Source: an uncultured Treponema sp.
Lineage (GTDB): Bacteria > Spirochaetota > Spirochaetia > Treponematales > Treponemataceae
Assembly (NCBI RefSeq): GCF_934725225.1
Contig: NZ_CAKVAM010000001.1
Coordinates: forward strand, 310,001-374,000
Direction of reading: 5' to 3'
DNA length: 64,000 nucleotides
Shown here: one piece after another, positions 1 through 7,054 of the stretch
Layout: every line of letters begins with the position of its first letter
Position numbering within the stretch: the first letter of the stretch is position 1
Made by a program: the position numbers and the translations under genes
The notes under the pieces: model-generated
What the model was told of the DNA's origin: nothing
Seen by the model: the letters and a program-made list of their open reading frames with translations, nothing else
The model's database searches: none

Positions 1-318
1 AATGTCAACTGCCGCTTTGAATTCGCCCTTTGCAACCTGCTCAATAAATTTTGGAATCTGAACATTTACAGGGCAGCCTGAAACACAAGGCTGGTTCTTG
101 CACTGAAGACAGCGGTTTGCTTCAACAATTGCCTGTTCCGCTGTGTAGCCAAGCGCAACTTCTGTCATCTGCCTTGCGCGCACCAAAGGCTCTCCAGAAG
201 GCATTTCCATCTGCGGAATCGCCATGCGGTCTTTGTTTGTAAGAGTTTTTCCTTTTATTTTGTTGTATTCATTTGCAGCAATTTCGTTTAGCTGCTCTAC
301 TGTTTTGTGTTCGCTCAT
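1..318 (-). CDS. nfnB: NfnB-type NADPH-dependent glutamate synthase-like subunit, N-terminal 106 residues (runs off the window)
   Basis: Only the first 106 codons lie here; the gene continues past base 1. The protein begins MSEHKTVEQLNEIAANEY and carries a ferredoxin-like motif CLQCKNQPCVSGC (C-x2-C-x4-C-x3-C) near residue 72, as in the GltD / small glutamate synthase family and the large Nfn subunit. The ATG at 318-316 lies 17 bases after the stop of the gene at 336-1163, with a GGAGAAAA-type ribosome site between them, so the two form one operon. Next to a ferredoxin-NADP reductase alpha-like gene, the best reading is NfnB of the electron-bifurcating NADH-dependent ferredoxin:NADP oxidoreductase. 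A stand-alone glutamate synthase small subunit cannot be excluded from the N-terminus alone. Confidence 0.85.
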   Translation of the reverse strand, partial: MSEHKTVEQLNEIAANEYNKIKGKTLTNKDRMAIPQMEMPSGEPLVRARQMTEVALGYTAEQAIVEANRCLQCKNQPCVSGCPVNVQIPKFIEQVAKGEFKAAVDI

Positions 319-335
319 ATTTTTCTCCGTCCAGT

Positions 336-1163
336 TTACATTCCGAGTCTGCACTTGTGCTTTTCTTCTTCATCTTTAAAGCTTTTCATGCGCGTCATCA
401 TATTTGCCCAGTCTACCTGATGTCCGTCAAAGTCAGGACCGTCAACGCAAACGAATTTGATTTTTCCGCCTACGCTTACACGGCAGCCGCCGCACATTCC
501 TGTTCCGTCAATCATAATTGTGTTGAGCGAAACTGTAGTTTTTACGTTGTATTTTGCAGTTGTGGCGCATACGAATTTCATCATTATTGGAGGACCGATT
601 GCAATTACTTCTGCTGGAGGAGTCTGCGACTGGCAAAGCTCTTCAACTGGAACTGTGGAAACTCCTTTGCGTCCTGCGCTTCCGTCGTCAGTCATAATTA
701 TAACTTCATCTGCGATTGCTTTCATTTCATCAACAAAAATCAGAAGATCTTTTGTGCGTGCGCAGATTACAACAATCACTTTGTTTCCGGCTGCCTTTAA
801 AGCCTGAACAATTGGATAAAGAGGAGCTGTTCCGATTCCGCCGCCAACACAGAGAACAGGAGCGTCGTATTTTTCTATTTTAGACGGAGTTCCCAAAGGA
901 CCAAGAACTGCCGCAAGATAGTCGCCCGGATTAAGGCGCGCTATTTTCATTGTGCCTGCTCCAACAGCCTGAAAAACAATTGCAACCCAGCCTTCTTCTG
1001 CGTTTGCATCTGCGATTGTAAGCGGAATTCTTTCTCCCATTTCATCATCGTACTGAACAATCAGGAACTGTCCTGCCTTGCGGTTTTTTGCAATGTCCGC
1101 GGCTTCAAACTTCATGTAGTAAACGGTTTCTGAAAGCTGCCGTTTTTCTAGAATCTTGTTCAT
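336..1163 (-). CDS. nfnA: NfnA-type ferredoxin-NADP reductase alpha subunit (FAD / [2Fe-2S])
   Basis: About 275 residues with the order of the dihydroorotate dehydrogenase electron-transfer/sulfide dehydrogenase family: an FAD-binding beta-barrel (residues ~1-95, RIPLTIADA), an NAD-binding part starting VLCVGGGIGTAPLYP, and a C-terminal [2Fe-2S] site with cysteines in MCGGCRV and FVCVDGPDFDGH. Together with NfnB it would couple ferredoxin and NADH oxidation to NADP reduction in the cytoplasm. An upstream alternative start exists at 1181, but ATG 1163 has AAGGA eight bases before it and gives the usual family N-terminus (MNKILEKRQL), so it is preferred. Confidence 0.9.
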   Translation of the reverse strand: MNKILEKRQLSETVYYMKFEAADIAKNRKAGQFLIVQYDDEMGERIPLTIADANAEEGWVAIVFQAVGAGTMKIARLNPGDYLAAVLGPLGTPSKIEKYDAPVLCVGGGIGTAPLYPIVQALKAAGNKVIVVICARTKDLLIFVDEMKAIADEVIIMTDDGSAGRKGVSTVPVEELCQSQTPPAEVIAIGPPIMMKFVCATTAKYNVKTTVSLNTIMIDGTGMCGGCRVSVGGKIKFVCVDGPDFDGHQVDWANMMTRMKSFKDEEEKHKCRLGM

Positions 1164-1206
1164 CTTGTAATCCTTACACAAACTGAATTTATTGAATATT
1201 TTTACA

Positions 1207-1235
1207 ATTTTAGCACAAATCTGATTTTTAGTGAA
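1207..1235 (-). promoter_or_regulatory. Candidate sigma-70 promoter of nfnAB
   Basis: Minus strand: -35 TTCACT (1230-1235), 17-bp spacer, extended -10 TGC-TAAAAT (1207-1212). It lies 44 bases upstream of the nfnA start and below the terminator of the preceding gene. The -35 is weak and the extended -10 is good. Confidence 0.5.
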
Positions 1236-1268
1236 GTGTTAGACATAAAATGCAAAAGTGTCATAATG

Positions 1269-1294
1269 AAAAAAGGCTCCCGGAATGCGGAAGC
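1269..1294 (-). terminator. Intrinsic terminator of the lipoprotein gene at 1320-2282
   Basis: Minus-strand hairpin of 8 bp (arms 1287-1294 and 1275-1282, loop of 4) followed by six T (1274-1269). It lies 26 bases after the stop of the upstream gene. Confidence 0.85.
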
Positions 1295-1319
1295 CCAAAG
1301 TTTGTTTGTTATATTAATT

Positions 1320-2282
1320 TTACTTTATAGAAACAAGGTCGCTTTCAAGTGTTACTGTGCGCCATTGTGATACTTGCGGGCAGTCAGGAATTTCGAATGT
1401 AAAATTGTACTGCGCAAAGAATGTGTTAGAATAGTTTTGTATTGATTGAAGACCAGAATCGTTTTTCAATTCAAAAGAAACATTTTTTTCAACTGCACTA
1501 GGATTTTCATAGAGGCAGTACCAGTCAGTTTCTCCGCTTTTCCATTCTTTGTTGCCATAGAAAATATCGATATAAGTTCCTACATTTTTTACAACGCTGT
1601 CTTGCGGAGGAATTACATTTTCAGTCCAGACAGTTGCTTTGTTGTCGCTGTAAGATGCAAATGCCCATTCGCCGTTTTTTAAGTTTGAATAGTCAATGTC
1701 GCCGATTCCGCCTTTTGCAGTTAAAGTAAGATAGTGGAAATAGCCATTTTCACGTACAAGACTTTCGCCTGCTCCTTTTAAAGGCTCAATCTGAACTTTG
1801 AATTTATACTGTTCACCGGCTTCGCATAATGGATAGACAAAAGATATGGATTCATCAGGAGTTTTAGGCCACCATTGACCGTTTTCGTCCTCATATGCAG
1901 AATCAAATGGTGATTTATCTAAACGTGCCAAAGTGGTTTGAATTTCCTTGCCGCCGATATTTTCCAAGCGGTAAACGCCAATCCAGTTGCAGCCACTTTG
2001 ATATTTTTCATCGCTGCCTGCTAAAGTTGCCGGATTTTTAATTGTAAAGTGCATTCCGTCAGATTCTGCGGTTACTTTTACAAGGTCTGTTTCTGCTTCG
2101 TAAGTTCCAGATGTTTCTTTTTCAATCCAGCGGGCAACTCCGCCGTTTTGAATTCTCAAGTCAAGAACACGGCTTTCTGTTTCACCGTTTCCGTCACTTC
2201 CGCTGCTTCCAGAATCCGAACAGGAGCAGAGAGCCAAAGAGATTGCCGCCAAAGCAAAAAATAATTTTACAGCCTTTTTCAT
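1320..2282 (-). CDS. Secreted lipoprotein of unknown function under a G-tract promoter
   Basis: 320 residues. The N-terminus is a lipoprotein signal peptide (MKKAVKLFFALAAISLALCSC) followed by a Ser/Gly/Asp linker. The rest is a soluble beta-rich-looking extracytoplasmic domain with no family I can name. ATG 2282 has GGAGG eight bases upstream, and the longer frame to 2342 runs through the promoter and should not be used. The gene stands alone, between its own terminator and the hydrogenase gene. The promoter spacer contains nine consecutive G/C pairs, so expression may switch on and off; that fits a surface-exposed protein. Function unknown. Confidence 0.85.
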   Translation of the reverse strand: MKKAVKLFFALAAISLALCSCSDSGSSGSDGNGETESRVLDLRIQNGGVARWIEKETSGTYEAETDLVKVTAESDGMHFTIKNPATLAGSDEKYQSGCNWIGVYRLENIGGKEIQTTLARLDKSPFDSAYEDENGQWWPKTPDESISFVYPLCEAGEQYKFKVQIEPLKGAGESLVRENGYFHYLTLTAKGGIGDIDYSNLKNGEWAFASYSDNKATVWTENVIPPQDSVVKNVGTYIDIFYGNKEWKSGETDWYCLYENPSAVEKNVSFELKNDSGLQSIQNYSNTFFAQYNFTFEIPDCPQVSQWRTVTLESDLVSIK

Positions 2283-2314
2283 GGATAATGCCTCCGATAA
2301 AATAGTTTCGAGGC

Positions 2315-2342
2315 ATAATACCACGGGGGGGGGTACTGTCAA
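2315..2342 (-). promoter_or_regulatory. Promoter with a homopolymer in its spacer (candidate phase-variable promoter)
   Basis: Minus strand: consensus -35 TTGACA (2337-2342), 16-bp spacer, -10 TATTAT (2315-2320). Nine of the sixteen spacer bases are a single C run (G on the plus strand, 2325-2333). Slippage by one base would change the spacer to 15 or 17 bp and alter promoter strength. The predicted transcript starts near 2308, 26 bases before the ATG. Confidence 0.8.
2325..2333. repeat. G9 homopolymer tract in a promoter spacer
   Basis: Nine G in a row on the plus strand in otherwise AT-rich surroundings, lying exactly between the -35 and -10 elements of the lipoprotein promoter. Confidence 0.95.
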
Positions 2343-2364
2343 CTGGTTCGGTGGAATTTATGGG

Positions 2365-3843
2365 TTATTTTTTCTGCTCATCTATTGTGTTTGCGGAGCC
2401 GTCCTGCACGTATTTTTCTAGCTGAAGTTCCGCTTGCTTTACATTTGTGATTACAGAAGGTCCTGCTATGCAGCCGCCTTCGCACGCCATTACTTCTATG
2501 AGGTTAGGTGTGTCTGGCTTTGCTGGAATTTTGCCTGAATTTATAAGACCGTAAGCGTTTAAGACTTTCATTCCGGCTTTGCTAAGTCCGTTGATTTTTG
2601 CGGGGCGCAGAATGGATTTGTCTTTTAAACGGAGCGCAACAGCTTCCATTACACCGCCTGAACGCGCAAAGTTTCTTCCGCTGGCTGTAGGAATTATTGT
2701 TTCATGCCGCTTGTCCATTTCAGCAACATTTATTTCCCGCGCTTCGAATAAAGCCGCAATTTCTTCAACAGTGATTACATAGTCAACAAGGTCGTCATCG
2801 AATCCCTCGCGTTTTTTGGCAAGGCAAGGTCCGATAAAAACCGTTATGCAGTCTGGGTCGGCTTTTTTTGCGATTTCCGCAGTATAGTGCATTGGACTTC
2901 TTGTTTCAGAAACGCATGGAATTAAAGCCGGAACGTGCTTGTGAACTGCGCGGACGTAAGCGGAACAGCATGAAGTTGTCATCATTTTGTCTCCGCGTGC
3001 CATGCGCTCTTCAAATTCACGGGCTTCGTTGTCGGCGCAAATGTCAGCTCCGATTGCAACTTCCCATACACGGTTGAATCCCGCCGCAATCAAAGAAGAT
3101 TCAAGCTGGCCTGGCGTAACCTTGAACTGGGACGCAATTGAAGGCGCGTAAAGGGCAACAACTTTTTTGCAGTTCATTATGTGCTTTATTACGTCCACAA
3201 GCTGGCTTTTGTCCATCATCGCGCCGAACGGACATTCACGCATACAGTTTCCGCAGAAAATACACTTGTGGTAGTCGATTTTTTCGTGTCCTTTTTCGTC
3301 CTTTGAAATTGCTCCAACCGGGCAGGCTTCTTCACACGGAACTGGAATCTTTATAATCGAATGGTAAGGGCAGTTTTCCATGCATTTTCCGCAGTTGATG
3401 CAAAGTTTTTCATCTATAGTTGCCCTTCTGTCTACGGTGATTGCCTTGCGCGGGCAGTTTACCATGCAGGGACGCGCGTAACATCCTTGGCAGGCATTTG
3501 TAACCATGTAGTGAGCTTTTACACAGCCGTTGCAGGCTTCGTCAAGAACTGTAAGCATTGGCCATGTTGGTTTTTCCCGCTCCAACGCTTGTTTTGCAAA
3601 AGAGCCTAAAGTTGCTTCCTCGTCAATGTTTTCAACTGAAATTCCCATGCGGGCAAGAACTCTCATGCGAAGAATTTCCCGGTCATGGAAAATGCAACAT
3701 CTTAGCGGCGGCTTGTCTCTGGGAGCCATTTCACGCGGAATAAAATGCACGCCTTCTTCCAGTTTTCCCTGAAGCTGAAGCTTTGCGATTCTAACAAGGA
3801 TTTCGCGCTTTATGTTTGATGTGTTGTTGTTTATGTTAAGCAT
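2365..3843 (-). CDS. [FeFe]-hydrogenase with ferredoxin-like Fe-S domains (group B-like)
   Basis: 492 residues. The N-terminal half has cysteine clusters for several [4Fe-4S] centres (CQGCYARPCMVNCP, CINCGKCMENCP, CIFCGNCMRECP). The C-terminal half has the three H-cluster loops: TSCCSAYV, IGPCLAKKRE and EVMACEGGCIAGP. It should evolve or oxidise H2 with ferredoxin in the cytoplasm. The first loop has Ser where many enzymes have Pro (TSCCP), a variation seen outside the classical group A enzymes; the group B label is inference. ATG 3843 is chosen because GGGAG precedes it at good spacing, while the ATG at 3855 lacks a ribosome site. No maturation genes (hydEFG) are in the window. Confidence 0.9.
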   Translation of the reverse strand: MLNINNNTSNIKREILVRIAKLQLQGKLEEGVHFIPREMAPRDKPPLRCCIFHDREILRMRVLARMGISVENIDEEATLGSFAKQALEREKPTWPMLTVLDEACNGCVKAHYMVTNACQGCYARPCMVNCPRKAITVDRRATIDEKLCINCGKCMENCPYHSIIKIPVPCEEACPVGAISKDEKGHEKIDYHKCIFCGNCMRECPFGAMMDKSQLVDVIKHIMNCKKVVALYAPSIASQFKVTPGQLESSLIAAGFNRVWEVAIGADICADNEAREFEERMARGDKMMTTSCCSAYVRAVHKHVPALIPCVSETRSPMHYTAEIAKKADPDCITVFIGPCLAKKREGFDDDLVDYVITVEEIAALFEAREINVAEMDKRHETIIPTASGRNFARSGGVMEAVALRLKDKSILRPAKINGLSKAGMKVLNAYGLINSGKIPAKPDTPNLIEVMACEGGCIAGPSVITNVKQAELQLEKYVQDGSANTIDEQKK

Positions 3844-3950
3844 TTTGTCTCCCATAAAAAGTCAAGATTAAAACTTCAGTTTTAGGATTGACCTATCTGA
3901 TTTTATTTTATAGTTAATCTTATGCAATTTCAACTTAACGAAGCATTCCT

Positions 3951-4631
3951 TCAGTCTGTTATTGAAAATTCACTTAAATTTCCTAGCTCTTCAAGAGATT
4001 TTATCAGCGCGGAAAAATCGTATTCTGTCGGCGACTTTACAAGGTAGTGCAAAATTATCTGCTTTGTCTTTATAATGCGGCTCATGTTCATGTCTGCCAC
4101 AATCAGTCCGTGCGTTGTGATTGTTTTGCGCAGTTTTTCCATGTCCAAAGAATCGTTTTCAAAGCACAAATGAAGGCTTTTTGTTTTTTCAGCCGGAAAC
4201 CATTTTGTTTCAAGTTTTTCAAGGCGCATAAGAAGAAACAGAACCATTGCAAGCGCGATTCCCACTTGAATGTAAAGCCCGGCTCCAATTGCAAGCCCGA
4301 ACGCTGATGCAGTCCAGATTATCGCCGCGGAAGTAAGGCCTTTTATGTTCAGCCCTTGCTTCATTATTGCTCCACCGCCAAGAAATCCGATTCCGCTTAC
4401 AACTCCAGCCGCAATTCTTGTGGGATCTCCTTTTGCAGCTGCAATAAAGCCTTCCGCCTTTGCCATGTAAACAGAAAGAATCGAAAGCAGCGTTGAAGAA
4501 ACACAGATTAAAATCAAAGTTCTCATTCCGATTACCTGATTGTGGCTTTTGCGCTCAAGTCCAAGGAGTCCGCCGCAAACAGCTCCCGCAACAACTTTTA
4601 TTATGCTTTCTGTTAAAAAATCAAGTTCCAT
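3951..4631 (-). CDS. mgtC: MgtC/SapB family membrane protein
   Basis: 226 residues. The N-terminal ~140 residues are hydrophobic, with family motifs GGLLGLERKSHNQVIGMRT and GIGFLGGGAIMK (four to five membrane helices). The C-terminal ~80 residues are a soluble ACT-like domain (LCFENDSLDMEKLRKTI). MgtC proteins are linked to survival in low Mg2+ and to control of the membrane ATP synthase in other bacteria; the role here is not shown by the sequence. It starts 12 bases after the stop of the upstream gene, so the two are probably co-transcribed. Confidence 0.9.
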   Translation of the reverse strand: MELDFLTESIIKVVAGAVCGGLLGLERKSHNQVIGMRTLILICVSSTLLSILSVYMAKAEGFIAAAKGDPTRIAAGVVSGIGFLGGGAIMKQGLNIKGLTSAAIIWTASAFGLAIGAGLYIQVGIALAMVLFLLMRLEKLETKWFPAEKTKSLHLCFENDSLDMEKLRKTITTHGLIVADMNMSRIIKTKQIILHYLVKSPTEYDFSALIKSLEELGNLSEFSITD

Positions 4632-4643
4632 CTATTAATATGC

Positions 4644-5447
4644 TTACCTTTTAAAGAGTTTGAATCCGCTTGAAGGCTTTGAACCAGGCTTTACCCACTG
4701 AGCTTTTTTGCCTGATTTTGAAGCGTCCATTGAGTTTAAATATGTGCAGAGCCATCTGCCAGTTTCGTCATCACGCCGGAATCCTTCCATTGAATTGTCT
4801 CCGCGAATTAAGACAATGTTCACAAAAATTGAATCGTTGCAAACCGCCGCAAGGTTTTCTGCAAACGAAGCGAATGCGGCTTTTCCTGCCGAAACCAAAG
4901 GTGAAGCAATCGCGCTGAGTCCGTCTTTTAGAGCCGGAGAATGAAGCACGTCTATTCTTGAAGGAGTTTCCTTTAAAAGGAAGACAAGTGTTCCGGGGCC
5001 TTCAGAAGCTTCTCTTTTTTGAAAAGTCGAAAGTATTTCCAGCGCAAGATATTGGTAGCCTGCAATCATTTCGTCGCAGCCACGCGCAATTTCCTCGCTG
5101 TCCATTTTTTCAGCCTTGGAAGCAAACCATTCCTCGTCAAAGTAAAGAACTGCTTCGTCCATTCTGTTGAATATTGTGAGCGTTTGAAGCACAAGCGAGC
5201 GTGCCGAAAGCGGAGACGATTTGTTCCATTCAATTGTGCAGATTCCGGATTTTGCCTCAAGATTTTTTTCTTCTTCGTAAGCCGCCTGATTTGCCTTGCG
5301 TTCTGCGATTGTAAGTTTTTTTACAGGCTGAACTTCATCTGTCTGCGGTCCGGTTATTATTATATTTCTGCCAGAAAAAGCAACTCCGTCCGTAAAACTT
5401 CCTGCGTCCGGCATATTTTTTCCAGCAATGAGAATCGTTTTTTCCAT
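4644..5447 (-). CDS. Conserved-looking protein of unknown function, degenerate Rossmann/SDR-like
   Basis: 267 residues, no signal peptide or membrane segment. The start (MEKTILIAGKNMPDAGSFTDGVAFSGRNIIITG) resembles the first beta-alpha-beta of a short-chain dehydrogenase, but the glycine motif and the Tyr-x3-Lys catalytic pair are not evident, so an enzyme function is unsupported. A Lys-rich C-terminus (SGKKAQWVKPGSKPSSGFKLFKR) could bind nucleic acid or membrane. ATG 5447 has no Shine-Dalgarno and sits directly below an extended -10 box, which suggests a leaderless mRNA. It is followed by mgtC 12 bases later. I do not recognise it beyond this. Confidence 0.7.
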   Translation of the reverse strand: MEKTILIAGKNMPDAGSFTDGVAFSGRNIIITGPQTDEVQPVKKLTIAERKANQAAYEEEKNLEAKSGICTIEWNKSSPLSARSLVLQTLTIFNRMDEAVLYFDEEWFASKAEKMDSEEIARGCDEMIAGYQYLALEILSTFQKREASEGPGTLVFLLKETPSRIDVLHSPALKDGLSAIASPLVSAGKAAFASFAENLAAVCNDSIFVNIVLIRGDNSMEGFRRDDETGRWLCTYLNSMDASKSGKKAQWVKPGSKPSSGFKLFKR

Positions 5448-5453
5448 GCGCAA

Positions 5454-5459
5454 ATTATA
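5454..5459 (-). promoter_or_regulatory. Extended -10 box placing the transcript start at the ATG (possible leaderless mRNA)
   Basis: Minus strand reads TGC-TATAAT and then six bases to ATG 5447, so transcription would start at or within one base of the start codon. The -35 region is poor, as is usual with extended -10 promoters. Confidence 0.55.
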
Positions 5460-5540
5460 GCATAAAAAAGCGGAATAAATAAAGGTTTTGCGATGCGCTG
5501 GCTTCTTTTGTCAGGCTGAAAAATAATCAACTTTAAATCG

Positions 5541-5596
5541 TGTTACTATTGACAGAATCATAATTTGAATTTATACTGCTTCTATCTGTAGTAACA
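5541..5596. promoter_or_regulatory. 8-bp inverted repeat flanking the trp promoter (candidate operator pair)
   Basis: TGTTACTA (5541-5548) and TAGTAACA (5589-5596) are perfect complements, 48 bp centre to centre. One abuts the -35 and the other lies just past the predicted start. This geometry suits two repressor half-sites or a loop; the binding protein is unknown. Confidence 0.5.
5549..5577 (+). promoter_or_regulatory. trp operon promoter
   Basis: TTGACA (5549-5554), 17-bp spacer, TATACT (5572-5577). The predicted start is near 5584, giving a ~55-base leader before trpE. No terminator or long leader structure follows, which argues for repression at the promoter rather than attenuation. Confidence 0.85.
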
Positions 5597-5638
5597 AAAG
5601 GTTTGAGTATAAATTTTCCTAATTTTTTGGAGATTGAT

Positions 5639-7033
5639 ATGTTATATGAAGTTCTTCCAGGAGACAGATTTACTCCTTTTTCTTTGGCAAAAAAATTCAA
5701 CGCGAAGGCTGTTCTTGAATCAGCAAATTTTTCTTCGGGCAAAGACCGCTATTCAATGATTATGCTTGACGAGGCGTTCCGGGTTATCCAGGATGAAAAC
5801 GGAATTGCAATCGTAATCAACGGTGAACGCCGCCCGATTTACGCAATGAAAGGCGACATTCTTGACGTTCTTGCAGAAATCGCGGCGGAAAATCCGGCGG
5901 AAGAAGGTTTTGACTTGCCTCTTCCGGCTGCCGGAATGGGCTACCTTAGCTACGAATTTTGCGCAAAATGCGACACGATTCATCTTCAAAAGCAGGAAGA
6001 CCAGCTGAAAATTCCAGAAAGCGCGTTTGTTGTCGGACACACTTTTATAATTTTTGACCATTTCTATGAAAAAATCTATATTTGCGCGCAGAATTACAAG
6101 GAACATCAGATTGATTTGAAATCCGCAATCGAAAATATCAAAAAACGTCTTTCTGACTTGGATTTTTCTTATCTTGCCGAGCCGGAAACAGACTACGAGA
6201 CAACAGTTCTTACAGATGAAGTGCAGAGCAAAAAAGAATACTGCGAAAAAGTCGAGGCGCTGAAAAAAGAAATCTACGCAGGAAATATCGTACAGGCAGT
6301 TCCAAGCCGAAGGCTCCAGATAAAAAGCGAAGTTCCCGCCCTGGAAATTTACCGCAGCCTGCGTTCTGTAAATCCTTCACCTTATATGTTCTACCTTGAT
6401 TTTGCGGATTTCCAGCTGACAGGCGCTTCCCCGGAAAGCCTTGTGCGCGTGCGAAACGGTGAGGCAATGATTCACCCGATTGCAGGGACTCGCCACCGCG
6501 GAAAAAATCCTCTGGAAGACAAGCAGCTTATGGAAGAGCTTTTGAACGACCCAAAAGAGCGCGCAGAACACCTTATGCTTGTTGACCTTGCGCGGAACGA
6601 CCTTGGCCGAGTCTGCAAAACTGGCAGCGTTGAAGTAACTCGGTATATGTTCACGGAACTTTACAGCCACGTAATTCATCTTGTTTCAGAAGTAATCGGA
6701 AAAATTGACGATGGAACTTCCGCAATAAAAGTTTTGCGAGCGGCATTCCCGGCAGGCACGGTTTCTGGAGCACCTAAAATCAGTGCAATTGAAATTCTTT
6801 CTTCTTTGGAAAAATACAAGCGCAATTTTTATGCCGGAGCAGTTGGCTATATTGGAAACAAGAACAACCTGGATTTTTGTATTGCGATTCGCTGTGCGCT
6901 AAAACAACAGGATGTGTGGACATTGCAGGCAGGCGGTGGAATCGTTTACGCAAGCAACGCTGAACGAGAATTCACAGAAACCTGCGAAAAACTTGGAGCA
7001 ATGCGCGCTGTAATCGAAAACACAAAAAAATAA
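5639..7033 (+). CDS. trpE: Anthranilate synthase component I
   Basis: 464 residues, on the short side for TrpE. It converts chorismate to anthranilate with the TrpG domain of the next gene. Chorismate-binding-enzyme motifs are visible: IAGTRHRGK, LVDLARNDLGRV, AGTVSGAPKISA and LDFCIAIR. An N-terminal VLESANFSSGKDRYS matches the LES...RYS site that binds feedback tryptophan in TrpE enzymes. ATG 5639 has GGAG seven bases upstream; the frame extends to 5603 through a TTG without a ribosome site. First gene of the operon, followed 21 bases later by trpGD. Confidence 0.95.
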   Translation: MLYEVLPGDRFTPFSLAKKFNAKAVLESANFSSGKDRYSMIMLDEAFRVIQDENGIAIVINGERRPIYAMKGDILDVLAEIAAENPAEEGFDLPLPAAGMGYLSYEFCAKCDTIHLQKQEDQLKIPESAFVVGHTFIIFDHFYEKIYICAQNYKEHQIDLKSAIENIKKRLSDLDFSYLAEPETDYETTVLTDEVQSKKEYCEKVEALKKEIYAGNIVQAVPSRRLQIKSEVPALEIYRSLRSVNPSPYMFYLDFADFQLTGASPESLVRVRNGEAMIHPIAGTRHRGKNPLEDKQLMEELLNDPKERAEHLMLVDLARNDLGRVCKTGSVEVTRYMFTELYSHVIHLVSEVIGKIDDGTSAIKVLRAAFPAGTVSGAPKISAIEILSSLEKYKRNFYAGAVGYIGNKNNLDFCIAIRCALKQQDVWTLQAGGGIVYASNAEREFTETCEKLGAMRAVIENTKK

Positions 7034-7054
7034 CAGAAAGCGCGGAGGAAAATT

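Noticed and set aside
5493..5519. Short frame MRWLLLSG upstream of trpE that could be a Trp leader peptide
   Set aside because: It has one Trp codon only and lies upstream of the strong promoter at 5549-5577, so it would not be in the main transcript; no terminator/antiterminator follows.
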